Assembly (NCBI RefSeq): GCF_017562075.2
Contig: NC_054083.1
Location: 32,719,255-32,783,254 of the forward strand
Length of the DNA stretch: 64,000 bases
Reading direction: 5' to 3'
From: Anopheles merus
Taxonomy: Eukaryota; Arthropoda; Insecta; Diptera; Culicidae
The notes under the pieces were generated by a model. That model was not told where the DNA came from. It saw nothing but the letters and a program-made list of their open reading frames with translations, and did no database searches. Shown piece by piece: positions 25,745-39,250 of the stretch. How positions within the stretch are numbered: position 1 is the first letter of the stretch; each line of letters opens with the position of its first letter. Both the position numbers and the translations under genes were made by a program.

Positions 25745-27684
25745 ATCTAGATGGTGAGTGTTGGCAACAAACACAGAGAAAAGGGGCACAGAAGGAAGGT
25801 ATTTTATTAACGCTTTGTCGAAATTATCATTCCGATAGAGAAGTGGAAATAAAAACTCGTTGAACACGAGACGGCACGTTCGACGGAGCGTTCATATTTG
25901 CATATTCGAATTCATTTCACCGCCAGTTTCGTTGCACCGGCAACCATCATGGGTCGAAAGTATAGGACTCAAATCCTCACCAAAGCAGATATGGTGAAAA
26001 GCCGCAACCGTAGCTGAATACGAAGAAAAGAAGGAAAAAGAGGCCAACATTTAATTTTATTAACATTCTATTGAAACATGCTGAAGTATGATTTGAAAGG
26101 ATGAAGTGACATCTTCCGTCATTTCCTTGGTAACAAAACCCACCCTTCTGCAAAGCGCGGAAAGCCGAAAGATGGCTGCATCGGGCACGGTGGGTAATAA
26201 ATGCGAATTATGATCTGCAGCGAAAGGAAGTAATTTATGTTTCGGTAACCATGGAGAAACCGCACCGCACGAAAGAACGAAACTGGTGCTAAAGAGAGGT
26301 GCGACCAGAAAAGCGTAAAAGAAAAATCATCCGACCACGGGCCACGGGGCAAGTTTAGTGTGCTTGCGGTTTGAGGGTTTGGTGGGGGGGCAGCAGCACG
26401 CGAACAGACGTTGTGCCGGTTGCACTAAAAAGGTAAAACGCGTAAAGAAGCAAATATCCTACGGTGACAGTATAAAGTGAAAAGCTCACAAAATATTGCA
26501 AGGATGAATCGAAGGGAAGAAAGAGGGAGACCAGCATAGTGGGAGAATAACAACAGCTCGTCACACAGCACTGTATTGCGCTTTTGAGAGAAATTTTCCA
26601 ATTCCGCGCTACCGATGGCGGTGCGAAGCGGGATGGCACAGAAACGACGGTCCATGGAAAGTAGCAATTTGCTGCGACTTTTTACAAGGTTTTCCACTTT
26701 TGTGGTTTGATCTGCCACCGGTGCCAGTGTTGGTGTTGGGAAGGGGATGCTATTATCACCATCGGCTGCTTTACATCTATGCACGGTGTAAAAGTGAGCT
26801 AGAGCCGTTACTGTGTATGTTGTGTGGGAGTTTATGCATAGGCAATGTGTAACGTTGAAGCGGCTTACTTACACCTTCCTGTGAGCACATTTGGTAAGAA
26901 ATGAAAATGGAGGTGTGTAGATTCCTCTTCCGTGTTATTAAAGGGAAGTTTTTACAGTTAAGATGTTTAAATTTTTTGCTTTCATGCATGTGCTAGCTGC
27001 TACAGAAAAGTATAATTTTTTTCTGAGAGAACGACTAGGCGTCTCCATTTGTCGCCGGAAGTAGTCTTCGATTTAATTTTATTATGTATTTCCCACTTTT
27101 TATCAGTTTTTCTTTGGTTTGAATATGATATTTTAGTTAAAATTGACTAAAATAATTAAATTATCTCTATTCGAACACCCATTTCACTTCATTTCAAAAC
27201 ATGTCATGGCCACTTAAGTGTTATTAGTTATTAAAATGTTTCGATGCATTTGATAATCTTAAGTAATAAATTGTAAAAAATAAGTTATCTAAAAGCAGAG
27301 GGTGAATAGGCTGTTTTGATTGTAGACACATGACACAGGCGATAAGTGTTAGGGAAGATACGTACACGATTCTTGGTAGTAAAATCGAAACATTCTGTTC
27401 AACTTGTCAGCTAACACAATAAATCTCTATTTTAAACACAGGTACTATAATGTTTGATTTTTTGCATGTTATCTTATTCACTAGTTTTACTTTAAATGTA
27501 TGTAATAAAAACTGCGCTGGATTTACTGCAACTATTTTTCATTCAACCCAAAACACATATCTCTGCTTTGTTTAAATATGATAAATAAAATAAATTAATC
27601 AACGATGTCACACTCATTTGACCGATAAGTAGTAGCACGGGCTGCAACCTATTTGTTATATTATATAATATGCTACAAGCCTAG
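25743..27684. other. Non-coding stretch without recognised gene
   Basis: Purine-rich on the plus strand to about 26700, strongly AT-rich from about 27000. The only coding-like frames are short and open on both strands. Confidence 0.45.
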
Positions 27685-27835
27685 AATCGTAACGCAATCG
27701 TCAACTTGTACGACTTAATAACAAGCTCATCATGAGTTTAAGACACGAATGGACCGTTTTAGTATTTTCTAAAATGTGAGCCAGTCAACCAGATTTAGTA
27801 CGCATAAATAATGCCAATAACTGGCATTGACTAAA
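27685..27835 (+). mobile_element. Decayed SINE copy
   Basis: The order of motifs follows the good SINE copies, with many substitutions: AATCGTCAACTTGTACGACT, AACAAGCTCATCATGAG, a ruined B box (GAGTTTAAGACAC), GAATGGACCGT, then a deleted middle and TAACTGGCATTGACTA. No intact GAA tail or target-site duplication is visible. This is an old insertion of the same family as 17334, 24409 and 40983. Confidence 0.7.
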
Positions 27836-27856
27836 TAGATTGATTTATTCATGGCA

Positions 27857-27941
27857 GAATAGAATAGAATAGAATTTTACGTTGCTGTTGGTGTGATTAC
27901 AGTTATCAATAAATAAATAAATAAATAATAAATAAATAAAT
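27857..27941. repeat. GAATA and AAAT simple repeats
   Basis: A short GAATA run at about 27857-27876 is followed after a gap by an AATA/AAAT run at 27908-27941. Confidence 0.85.
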
Positions 27942-28408
27942 ATGTATCAGTATGTCAAAACACGTGAGTGCTTGCAATTTTTAATCCTGTTGGTTGTGCG
28001 ATTTTGTAAAACTTTCCAAGTACATTTCTCATAAAAATTGCTCTTTTGTTCACGTACAACCGTGATTGAATTCTTAAAATAAAAAAAAGTAGTATTCCAA
28101 AACCAAAGCACAAAGCATGGTCCAGTTGATTCCAGACATTCACGGTTTTTATGAGTTTAAGCCGTCAATTGTTTCTTTAAAAAAATGTTTCGCAAATATT
28201 TTAATTTTAACAAAAACAATTAATTCATTGGCGGTTGTTGTTGGATGAAAACAAATTTCAATATTGTTGTAGCCGTTTCACTAAACAAAAAAATGCATCC
28301 AAAATTCAATGCTATTGCCAATTGTCAGACAATTGCTAGAAAAATCTGTAGAAGCATCCACTGTAGATCTACTGAAGAAGCAGAAATGCAAAATAAATGT
28401 TGGCTCAG

Positions 28409-28458
28409 GCGGTTGCGGGCCACAAATTGGCTCTCGGGCCACCAGTTTGACAACTCTG
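28409..28458. mobile_element. hAT-like transposon terminus (solo or decayed element end)
   Basis: Read on the minus strand, CAGAGTTGTCAAACTGGTGG runs into GCCCGAGAGCC and then TGTGGCCCGCAACCG. This closely follows the widely occurring hAT-type end of the form CAGRGGTGTCAAACT followed by GGCCCGCGGGCC. A possible partner end, CAGTATGTCAAAAC, begins at about 27948, which would make a 0.5-kb non-autonomous element, but the putative 8-bp flanks agree at only about five positions. No transposase remains visible. Confidence 0.45.
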
Positions 28459-30279
28459 AAATAGATCATAAACTAACTACTGAACTTTAAAGTAGAATGA
28501 TTTTATCTCAGTGTATTTAAAGAGCCACAAGAATGTATGATAAAGCCATTGAAAGCACTCATCTTCCAACATTTATACATCGTCTCTCCACAGCCAGCGA
28601 GCTGACAAGATTCATGACGGTTTTGTTTCAGCGCGTTCGAGAGGAAAATTTGCTTTGGAACTCATTTCCACCAATTAAGACGACCCATTGAGAGCGTCCC
28701 ATTTCGCCTCCCCCCCCCCCCCCCCCCATCGTGCACAGGCTCGATTGTGTCCATTATGTGGTAAATTGTTTCCAGTCAACATAATATGCCCCAGCACCAT
28801 CCCCGTCATCACTCCAACACTCCCCGTAAAAAAGGATATTCGGCAACTATTCGATGAAATCTCGGGATAAATGCCAACGCGAAAACTCATTAAGAGCTTT
28901 CACCGCACACACACACACTTGCAAACACAGCCCGCAGCATCAACCTCATTGAATTGTTCCTGCTAACGGCCTATTACAACATGCACTTTCACACAGGGCC
29001 GCTCGATCCGGCCATCCCGCCGACGCCAACCTATCGCCTCGAGCTGCACATGGAGAGTAGGGATGAAAAAGAAATGCCCCACACGTAAAGCACTTCCACT
29101 TTCTCCACGGATCATGAACACTACTGGCAGTTATTGAATCGGATTCATCCGGAGCCGTCCCGGGTAGCGCTGGCCGGGCCAGTCAGCACCAAAGGAAACG
29201 CGGGAGGCAGGAGGAAGAGGTGCATAAATCATGGCCAAAAGTAGCAATTAATTAAATGAACTATGACTTCCGTATACAGTTGCAGCATTTCCCACCGACC
29301 GGTTCCGGGTCGCCGGCGCAGTCTAGCGTGAACTACTTCTCAACTTTTCAAGCTCGACCATAAGGCATTCCCCGGCGCTGGCCATTTCTTCGTGCTATTT
29401 ATTTTACACATTGCTTCTTCCCTCTCGGAGGCTGCACTAGACGGAAACAGTAGCATGAAATCGGAATCAGTTTCTTTTTCTTCATTAGAAGCAGTCGGAG
29501 TGTGTTTCTTTTTTACCCATCCCCTTACGTCTTCCAACTCTCTCTATCTCTCTCTTTCTCTCACTCCCTCTCTCTCTTTCTCTCACTCCCTCTCTCTCTT
29601 TTTCACTCTCGTCAACAACTTAAAGTCGCACTGGTGGGGCCAGTCTGCTCGCTGCACTGCTCGGTGCTTTCTTTTACATTTTGGGGAAGTTTTTCTTTTA
29701 CATAAAATGCTTCAACTTTTTCCCCTTAGCATCAAACCGCACCGTACCGCTGGTAGGAAGAGGCGGGGAAATAATTAGAAGTTATGGAACCACGACGGAA
29801 CGCAAAAACCCGGGCCAGCAAACAGTAACAGACTAATAAAGATGATTTAGGCGAAACGGCTAATGGTGGTAGTTTTCACCAGCGTGGGCCAATTTGTGGC
29901 CGACCGTTTGATGGGTGGCCGGTGCCAGGTTGCCAGGGTTCGGTGTCGGTGTTGGGCAGTCGGCAGATTTATTCTTTAAATTTAAATGTGCTAGAGCAAT
30001 GCAAAAACTGCAACTAAAAGACTTATATGAAGTAGATTAAAAGTAATAAATTAAATATGGACATCAGGTTTGCTAGAAGTTTAGGAACTGCTCATATCAA
30101 ATAGAATTGGAAATTTTGAAAAAAAAATCATGTTTTTAAGTTTAAACTCGGTATTTAAGTGTTTACAAAGTAAGTAATTCAGCGTGTTGCCTTTTCAGTT
30201 TGAAGCCCGTATCTCTATACTAAATTAAGCTAAAATTCGTACGCAATTTCTTACACTATTTTCAGTGCTATTCCTACGG
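28459..30279. other. Non-coding stretch without recognised gene
   Basis: Contains a C run of about 18 at 28710-28727 and a pyrimidine-rich tract (CTCTCTCT, CACTCCCTCTCT) at about 29535-29608, which makes artificial Ser/Leu frames. No supported gene. Confidence 0.5.
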
Positions 30280-30560
30280 GGCACATATTCTGTCGAGTAT
30301 GGTTTATCCACAAGCACAATCAGTTACTCGATCGATCAGCTACATAATTGAGAGCTATTTGAGGATCGGTATGGGTTCAGCATTAGTTAAAGAACCAGCA
30401 TAGCATCATCGTTATCCAGGTCCGGTATGAGTTCATTATCGGTTTCGGTTCCAGAAGTATACGGGTTTAGTTTCGTTTGCTGGACCAGTATAGGATCAGT
30501 TCCGAAACCAGTTTTACGTTTCCTAAGGGGCCGTTATCAATTTATCATTTAAATTTAGTT
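30280..30560. repeat. Degenerate GGTTC/GGTTTC low-complexity array
   Basis: Loosely repeated words such as ATCGGT, GGTTCAG, CGGTTTCGGTTCC and CAGTATAGGATCAG resemble the GGAATC/GGTTCC arrays at 49.5 and 57.1 kb. No fixed period. Confidence 0.4.
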
Positions 30561-31174
30561 TCGGCGTACATTTCAGAGCAAATGGTATCCTTGAAATTAA
30601 CATTGCGCAGCTCTGACACCTGACCAAATTACACGGTTTCTCCAACCAGCTCAACATCGGAAACGATCAATTCAATCAAGTAAAATACATTTCAACAATA
30701 ACGATGCTACCTCGAATGATCTGTCGTTGGTTGCTCGGTATACGTTCGACATACATTTGACAATTTATAAAAACGAATTGTTGCTACAGATGTAGCTATC
30801 AGTTTATTTGAGTAGCGTTTTGGACCTTCCTAGAATTGGCGCTCGCGTATTAAAACTTTTCGCCGCTCAGTCCAGAAATTGGTCTGTTTTCTCACGCTTG
30901 ACTTTCGATACTCTATGTTTGCCAATTACATCATCCACATTGCTGATGACAACAATACTGCGATTGATGTGGAAGTAATAAAATACGCACTTAAATGTTA
31001 TGCTGGTTTCGTGTATATTAAATAAACTTGTAATTTATTGTCCGTAGTTTGTAAATTTTAAACGAAAAACAGAATTTAAAAAAAATTACTTACTGCAAAT
31101 GAAAACAATTTCAGAAGTAGCAAAAGTATTCTGCTACATACGTTAAAAAAATTTTATTCACAGTATACAAATAT

Positions 31175-31227
31175 GTCATACAAATTGACTGTAACATAAC
31201 TATTTAGCCCAAGTCAATTTGTATGAT
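31175..31227. repeat. Small hairpin with 16-bp perfect arms
   Basis: GTCATACAAATTGACT at 31175-31190 and its near-exact reverse complement AGTCAATTTGTATGAT at 31212-31227 enclose about 21 bases. It may be a remnant of a miniature element; no other support. Confidence 0.5.
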
Positions 31228-34206
31228 TCATCCTACGGTACTAGCCATTTATAAAGTGGAATAAATTTGTAATGCGCAAAACTATATCGTTTGTCCCCTC
31301 CCTCTTTGCTCATTGACTCACAATGACTCCTCAAATCTCCCACTTTTGCAGCTGCTCTCCCACAGCCCATAGAGAAGTAAATGGAAAGCGCCTGTACGAT
31401 GCGCTTTGCTCGAACCGTAGTCCCACCCCATTGAGAATGTACAATGTCCATCTTCATCTTCATTTGCTCTTGGTCATGGAGTAAATGCCTTACAAACGAG
31501 CGACTTACAAATATATCGGATTATCTTCGTTTTTTTTTTTTGGTTCTCCTTTGCAGCTTAATCCAGTCCCGCAATGTTACACATACACAATCACGTGTGT
31601 GCTCTTTCCCTCTTCCCGTGTTGATCGGTATAATGTGTCATCGTTTCCGCATCACTAGCAAATACCCAATTTTTACACACGTTACAGGGATGCTTGCCTG
31701 TGCCAGTGCTCCTGGATGGAGATACATCGATACCTCAATGGACAATGGAATTATAATATGCTCCCACATAACGTGGCAATTGATCCTTGACTACGACGTA
31801 CGAACTGGCGATATTCGGGTACGGTAATCCACTTCATTTCATCGAGCTCACCCAACCATGGATGGACGAAGGAAACGAACGTTTTGGCAGCCCGTCGAGA
31901 TGGCTGGCGAGAGCTTAGCCGCATTTCATTTGCCGTCCAGCCAATATGCCGAACCGTACATCTTCTACACCGGCGTTCTCTCCTTTATTCACTGCGGCCC
32001 CTCGTGTGTTGTGTGCCGTGTTTAGGAGTACACGTTGCGGTCACCACATAGTACCATTTGTTTCTGATCGAAAACTCGCCACCAACAACTGCCCTCTTTC
32101 TCTCTATGGAGCTCCTTTGCAAGCTTTCCGGGTTTTACGGTACGAAAGACAATGAAGGCCCAATGTGCGTGCTGCATTCCCGAGTTGCTATCACGTTATT
32201 GCATGTCTTTTTCCTATAATCCCCACCCGTTTTTCCATCCGTCCGGCAGTCCTCATCCCCGCCCCACAACGCACAACACAATTGCAAAGCGGCTCACACA
32301 GCATGTTAACAGATTACGTCGGTAATTCTCTCCCTAAAGCTACCCCGGAGCAGGAGAATTGGAAACAAGGGTTTGGAAATGAGGCAAGAGAGGGATAGGA
32401 CACATTCCTATTCATTAGCATTTATGAGCCCTAAAAACCTTGGTAAGACTAGACACGGAGGGCCGTTAGTTTCCTCTCCCGGCATCCTGGACAGGCGAGC
32501 GCCGAAGCAACAACGGATCATCATTTCCAATGTGCTTAAAGTGACCAGTGCCCGTGTGGTGTGCGATGGGAATGGTTGCGGGACGGACGCAAGGGTTTTG
32601 GGGCGGCTGGGCGGCCAAAATGGTACTAAAACCTGTACCTAAACAATGTATTTCATCAACAAGGTACACGGCCTGCAGGAAACACGGGACCAGCTACAAA
32701 CTCGAGAAGCTCTACAACAGCTCGCAAGACAACCCCGACCGAGTTTCTGGTTTCTGGGGAATGGGTGGGCTCTCACGACAATACGGGGGCCAAAACTGTA
32801 GAGCCCTGCTGCTCTGCAGAAGATCTCGGCACATCCGGTTCGATAAGCCCGTCCTTCGCTTTTCCGGCATTCGTTTGGAGTGGGCAACAGAACACAGCAG
32901 GACTCTATTTATCCTTCCAGAATCTACTGTTATGACAATCAAACTGACTCCCCGTGCTCGGGACGTCCTCCCGTCGTAGTTGCGTTCTCCGTTTAATGTG
33001 CTGCAACATGCCTGCCCGCTAGATTGCAGTGTATTCTCGCGATGTGCTTTTGCTTGGGCGGTATTCAAGCATGCTGAGAAGATGAAACGAGAGGGAGATA
33101 GAGAGAGAACAAATCACAATTTATTTTATAGCCGTACTTCCTTCACTACGTCCTCGTTGGCTCGAAGATGCCTCGACCATGGGAAAAGTTGGTCACACGG
33201 TCCAGCGTCTGCTAACGCTCTAATCCTTGTCAATGAACTAGAGCATGCAGTATTTATTTACAGTGTGCAGTGTGCACAAATCGTATGCACTCTGTTCTAC
33301 GACCCTCCGGGTGTTGCAACCGTGTTGCAGGCTATCGCGACGCCACGCTCGTGACCTCATTTTAAGCGAAATGTTCTTGATGATTCTTGGCAACTCGATG
33401 TTGCTGTATTCGATAGGCTGGTTTGTGTTGCTTTGTCCTAGAGTAAAACGAGCCCACGCTGGCCAATCCATTACATCTTCCAAAGCGAATGTCGACCAGC
33501 TCGGACTGTCACCAACACCGGCAAGAAGCCCGAACGTCATTCCAACGTTACAAAACTCCCTTCTCCCTAGGAACGTCATCGTCAATTTTGAGGTCCGAAA
33601 TGAAAGTGCAGCCACGGTGTAGTCGCGAATGAAACGAGATGGTGGTTTTTCTTTCCCCGGCTGATACAAACAACCCTACACATGAACGAAATTCCATGCT
33701 CACTCTTGCTGCTTACTGCTTACGGATAGAGTTGATTGCTTTCGGGTCGTGCTGCTGGGTTGACGAACTGGGCTGGAATCAGCGCTAGCCGACCCGCACA
33801 TTGTCCTTGGGCCATTCAAATTCAAAGCCCACCGAAGCTAATGGATTCAAGTCTAATTTCGTCGGTCTTTGTGGCCGGGCGGTTTCAACGGTACACAGTT
33901 CGGTGGGAGCCTGTGTTATCAACGTTGTCCACGGCCGGGCTGTCTCACGAAGCTGCTGTGCGCGTTTTTGTTCCTGTTTGCGTGAATTCGAAGCGCGGAT
34001 GAAAGTTGAGTATATTGCTTTCTGGACAACGACTATTTGCCCAGAACGCTGGCTAATTTCAACGCACAGTTTCTAGTAATTCGATCTTGTTCTTCTGTTG
34101 TTACCATTTGAAATATGTTTTCCTTTTTCTCAACAAGGCTTTGCTGCTTGTAATGTGTTCTAAGAAAACAAATATTTGCGTTAATACACGCTGCATCTCG
34201 GCGCTC

Positions 34207-34228
34207 ACAATTTTTAATTAAAAATTGT
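34207..34228. repeat. 22-bp perfect AT-rich palindrome
   Basis: ACAATTTTTAA followed directly by its reverse complement TTAAAAATTGT, with no spacer. Low complexity makes chance origin plausible. Confidence 0.6.
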
Positions 34229-35780
34229 AATTCTCAGCAGGTGCTTTTGATGTAGCCCACTGTCCACGCGTCTAATGCACGTCCTCGGAAGTTTGCGCAA
34301 ATTGTGTGAGACGTTAAAATAACCTCCGCGTCCACTGTTTTTCTTTCTTTGCCACCGTGTTCCTTCCTGTATTTTTTTTTTTTTTTTGCTGCGGTTCTCA
34401 TTAGCACTTGCGCGGGCACCCACTTCCCGCAGCCGCTTGTGGGGTGCGAGGTCAGTCTTCGAAAATGTCATCATTAGTGCAACGGCAACTTGTTAACGAC
34501 CTTCTCGCTTGCGCCCGGCACGAGCTTGAGGCACACTTCAAACGAACTGTAGCGCTCCCGGGGTTCGCTTATTACTGAGCAAATTGTTTTTGATTGATCT
34601 TGCTTCCGGTCGCGGCGGGACGGGGGAACCATGGGTCGCGGGGCTGCTTTTTGTGATTAATTTTTACTTTTCTCGATACTCGATAATCACGTCCGTCTCA
34701 GTAGAGGCAAGCTTTATTTTCCTCGTATGCTATGCTCCACAGTTTGCGATGGATAGAGTGTTTTTTTAACTTTTCCTATTTATTTTCGTTTCTACTGTTG
34801 TTTGTGTTTCATAATTTGCTGAAATTGGAAATGCATATAATGGCTATAATAATTGCCAAGAACGCTAAGAAAAGCCACCCGTTGAACTGTGAAATGTCTC
34901 ACCTTTGACTTTTATAATATCCAATTCCCTCTCCAGGAATAGCACCTGATGTGCGAAAAGGCAACCGAACACCGCACCGCACGGGAGCTGGCAATCCTGT
35001 CAGGGATGCTATATATGCGCAGCAGCTTTTGTGCTGGGTTCAGCACCAATTGAAAGTGAACCCTGTTTAAAGGCATCAGCGGGCAAATCGTTGAAACCAC
35101 TTTCTGCCCCAGGTGCAGCAGCATGAAACATTAAACCATCATCAGGTCCGCTGTGTCTGTTTTTATGACATTTTGTGCTCGTTTGTGTGTGTGTGAGTTT
35201 GTTTGTGTTTTCTTTTTTTCTGGTGCACTCCGTGATGCACTTCATGAGTCTTGTTACAGCCCGGTTGCAGCTGCAATGCCGCACGAGATGATGTTACAAT
35301 GAGCGGTCTCCACCCCGAACTGTCTCTACTCCGGGTCATTTCGGGACTGGAGGGTTGAGGTTTGTTTTCGTTTGCCGTGCCTGTAACGCGTTCGCTCGTC
35401 CAAATTTGGAAGTGGCTTACATGGCACCGATGGCGTGAAAGGTAAAAGACCTTACCGGAGTGACTTTTCCCAGCCTTAGCAAATATTGCAGCTTCATCTT
35501 TCAACCAGTGTTATTGTTTGGTGAGTGCAAATGCACGGTTAGGAAACTTTTTGTTATTGTTGTCGTTGTTTAATATAAAATGTATTACAAATTCACTCAT
35601 TGAAAAAAGGTAAAACAATTTTCTTCTTAAGCATAACTTATGCTTCATGTAGCAGTATGCAATAAACAAAATGCTTTTACACAGCTTTTTATTTTTTTTA
35701 TTATTCTTGCATTTATAACTATAACTATACTAAAAACTTAATGAACATTTTCAAAACATCAGAATATGGTGAAGATTAGG

Positions 35781-35835
35781 CTTAAAGCTTGGTTTACTCC
35801 AATGAAGAATCTGCTTAAAGCTTGGTTTACTCCAA
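35781..35835. repeat. 22-bp direct repeat, 33-bp period
   Basis: CTTAAAGCTTGGTTTACTCC plus AA occurs identically at 35781-35802 and 35814-35835. A recent short tandem duplication. Confidence 0.8.
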
Positions 35836-36999
35836 AAATCCTATTCGGAATAGATATAAGTACCGATTATGTGACTCAACTGCTTTAGAAAAAGTATCAA
35901 AAATGCTCATTCTCTATTATGATCCGTGTTAGAGCACTCGATTTGTCTCTGGTTTGATACATCGAACTGAACGAAGGTCATTTGCATTACCTGACTCAAA
36001 CGGAGACCGTTTTTTGTCCAACAGCTTTCCTTCAAGTTGAAGCTACGGAAAGCGTTTTGTTATGGGGTTTAACTATTAAAAAAAAATATTTTAACCACAC
36101 GAGTTGCATGAAATTACATTCAAAAGAGATTTTTTGTTATTATTCACTGGAAAAGGGGTGGCAACAACAAATTACACAAAAATTAGATATGATTTCTGTG
36201 TATTTTGTGTTTTTTTAACAAGCGCTACTTTTCATGACATTACCAATCACATTTAAAGAACAATAATATGCCACATGTATACATAATTATTAATTGGTAC
36301 AATACTTCCTGCGTTACGCGTTGCAGTTTGTTTTGACAAACAAACCCATTTCAGATCAATTTGGTAGCAATGTCTCGAGTCAACGAAAGAAGTCTCTAAC
36401 AAGCTTGTATAATACCGATTTCATTTCAGTTCGTGTAGCGCGGTTTTGTTTGATACTTCTCCGTTTGAATCAGATAATCGACACTATAGTGTCTATAAAC
36501 CAAAATAAATTCGAAACATCACTTTTTTTCCATACTACTTCCAACAATTCTTTCGGTTCCTTTATAACCATTCCTATTCCATCACTGATCTGTGAGAGCA
36601 GTGAACAGCTTCCTTTCTTAAAAATCCTAACACACAGATAAGTTACAGCTGCTTTTGTCTTCTGGAGAATGATATAAACGCTTATGCGTTTATTGAACGA
36701 GCTAAAAATGCATGCTTGGAGCTAACGAGACAACGGATACCGCAAATTGCAAGAAAATCACCGAATGAGGATATACTTTGGTGCCAACAACAGCCCCTGA
36801 GTTAATTGTTCAATACAAAATAGATTCCAAAAGGATGCCAAACCTGGCAATAGCAAGCAACATTTTTATGGAGCTACTGAACAGTACATACCAAAATCAC
36901 AATCATTATTGAACCGTTGGATTCGGTGCGGAGTAGAAGCGCTTGACAGTATTATATTAATAGAAAAAGCAACAATTTCTACCTAACCTAACTTTATTT

Positions 37000-37445
37000 T
37001 TACAGCATTCACTAGTGTATTGGCAGCGCTAGGGCGAAAAAGTTGTAAAGATCCTTGTATTCTGGAAAAGCTTCCGGGCTAAACATTTTCTTTTGTTGGG
37101 TTTCAGGCCACTGGGGCATAAAAGGTCAGACAAAGCAGCCGAATGATGATCGAAAACAGTACTATGCACAAATATTATTTGTTCGGATAGGACACGGTTG
37201 ATTGGGCGCAGAAAACTATCTGTTGATTTGGATTACTAAACTAAAGGAAACCATGCTTTAATTAGTAAAAGTAAAGTTAAAGTTTAAGTTTACCGTACAG
37301 GTAGATTAGTTAAAAGTATTCCTTAAATTAAAAAAATACAACCACTATGAGCAAGCGATGCCTCCTAGAATCTGATTAGGACACACACGCCGCACCCCAA
37401 GCTACCTATTAAGTAAGTCTGATTCTAATAAATGCAGCTGCGGGT
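37000..37445 (+). pseudogene. Decayed 3' end of a non-LTR retrotransposon (RNase H and C-terminal region)
   Basis: Two motifs of LINE polyproteins appear in the right order, broken by stops and frameshifts. At 37091-37126, FCWVSGHWGIKG matches the RNase H signature of the type WVPGHxGIxGNExAD, preceded by a weak SVLAALGRKSCKDPC-like stretch. At about 37376-37443, LGHTRRTPSYLLSKSD followed by KCSCG matches the LGHTRLTHSYLLS and Cys-rich tail usual after RNase H in Jockey/R1/I-type LINEs. Upstream RT sequence is not recognisable and no poly(A) tail or target-site duplication was found. The copy is dead and old. Confidence 0.6.
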
Positions 37446-39250
37446 TTCAAAAACAATAAGACATACATTAACAGAGTTTCAATTTAAGAAACAATATAGA
37501 TGAAGCTTTGGCATACAAAGAAGAAATTTGAAACAATGTAGTAAGGTTCTTAAAAGTGTGTCATAATTATAAAAATGGTAATGGAGGTAAAGGTAATGGA
37601 AATATAGCCGAAGCATGAAAGCATTTTTTTAAACCATGTATTTGAGCCTTTTCAGAACAATTTTTAAATTTGGCTCATGTTTGCACATAATTTGAACTTA
37701 ACGAGTACCCGTGCAACAAATTTGCTCATCCAGTGTATAATGCCAAGCCAAAACTTTAGCAATCAAACAGGATAATGAAGCATTTTCGTTCATCAGCAGC
37801 TTTGCACTTATCGCGATTCCGAACGGTAGTAAGTACGTTTGCCAACGCGGATGCAACAACGGTTCGTCGCGATCGTCACGTGCTGCGTCCAGCGTTTGAC
37901 AAATGTCGTCAAATAGTCAACCGGGCGGTACCGAAGCGCCCATTTTCCCCCAATCCTCACGCGGTGACCTTCGTCCCACGGTGCGCCTCCCCCTCAGCTT
38001 CGACACCAAAAACGCAGCGCAGCGCCGCTGGGGCCGCCAAAGATCGGAAGTGCGATAAGTCGTTCGAGTGGTGGTTTTGCCTCGCGGTCGCTTCCGGCCA
38101 TGAAGAGGGCTACCGCGAAGCACAGTTGCATAATTAATGCATCCGGCTTCTCATCTGTACACCTCCACTCCTCTCTGCCTCTCTCCTTCCCCTCGGTTCG
38201 TGCACGGTTAGCGCAATTGCACCCGCAATGGCTCGACATTGTAAACTGCCTGAGTTTGTTGCCTTGCTCCTGCCCTGCCGAACCGATGAACGCGCCCGGA
38301 TAACGACCGTACCATGCTGGCGGAAAATGTTGACGTGGTGCTCTTTTGTGTGTGCTGCGCTGCCGGGGGGAAAAAGTCGCAACATCGACCCCGTGGCTAG
38401 CACGGATTTCCCCGTGACGCGGGCACGCACGAGGCGCCGAAGTGGAAGAGGTGCAACAACAGCTCGTGCCGCGTTACCCCACTGCGGTCGGGCACGCTCG
38501 ATAAGTGAAATGATACACTATTAGCAAGCATTAAGGGCCGCAGAGTATCGTTGCCATTCGCTGGTTGCCCTGCTGGCAGCCAATTGAATGGGGGAATGGG
38601 ATTGATGTGTTTACAAGTGATCCTTCCACCCAGTTCCCATTTGCTTTCCTGTCCTGCTGCTAGAATGGTTGAAAAAATGCTCTTGAACTCTGGAGCGTTG
38701 CGCTCGGAAAAGGTTCGCGGTGCCTCCGGTCATCGTCAGCCAATCGTTACGCCAGTGACCCGGTGTGATCGTGGATTATTTGTACGCGCGCGCCCGGTTA
38801 TTGATAGGGCAGGCGGGCATACAATTCTCGCGTATTGGCCCACCCCGAGGCTGTTATCGGGTGAAATTGTTGAAGGATATCAGCACTCCATTATTCAAAG
38901 CTTTATGGCAGCTTTATGCGTACCGCTCGACAGCGGGTTTGTTTCGCAAAGGGAACCGAACAAATTAACGCGCCACCACTGCCACGGATGGACAATTTAC
39001 GATGGGAAACTTTTGAATACAAGCATTGGCGGGCCAGAAAAAATCGTATTGTAATATTATTGGGATTATAGATTTTTGGTGACAGAAGGATATTGGTTAT
39101 AAGCAATACGGCCTTTTTGGACCGTTACTCCTGAATAAAAAAATAAAAAAAAGGATATTGGTTGGAATTTCTTTCTGGAGATTTCATAATAGTTTTTATT
39201 TCCGCATAATAGTTTTTAACTGATATTCATAATTCAGTAGTAGGTAGTAG
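37446..39250. other. Non-coding stretch without recognised gene
   Basis: AT-rich to 37760, then a GC-rich block (37770-38500) with overlapping frames on both strands, and a 167-codon open frame at 38551-39054 whose translation shows no domain, signal peptide or splice context. I treat them all as chance. Confidence 0.45.

Larger units (their letters stand above)
30561..36999. other. Non-coding stretch without recognised gene
   Basis: AT-rich at both ends (30561-31250 and 35520-37000), with a GC-balanced middle. Small structures are listed separately at 31175, 34207 and 35781. A T run lies at 34371-34387. Overlapping frames on both strands at 33238-33669 look superficially protein-like but have no family motif. 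Confidence 0.45.

Noticed and set aside
33238..33669. 143-codon minus-strand frame with partly protein-like sequence (NTNQPIEYSNIELPR)
   Set aside because: A 125-codon plus-strand frame overlaps it, no family was recognised and no splice context was clear. Worth a database check but not supported here.
38551..39054. 167-codon plus-strand frame
   Set aside because: No domain, signal peptide, conserved motif or gene context recognised.
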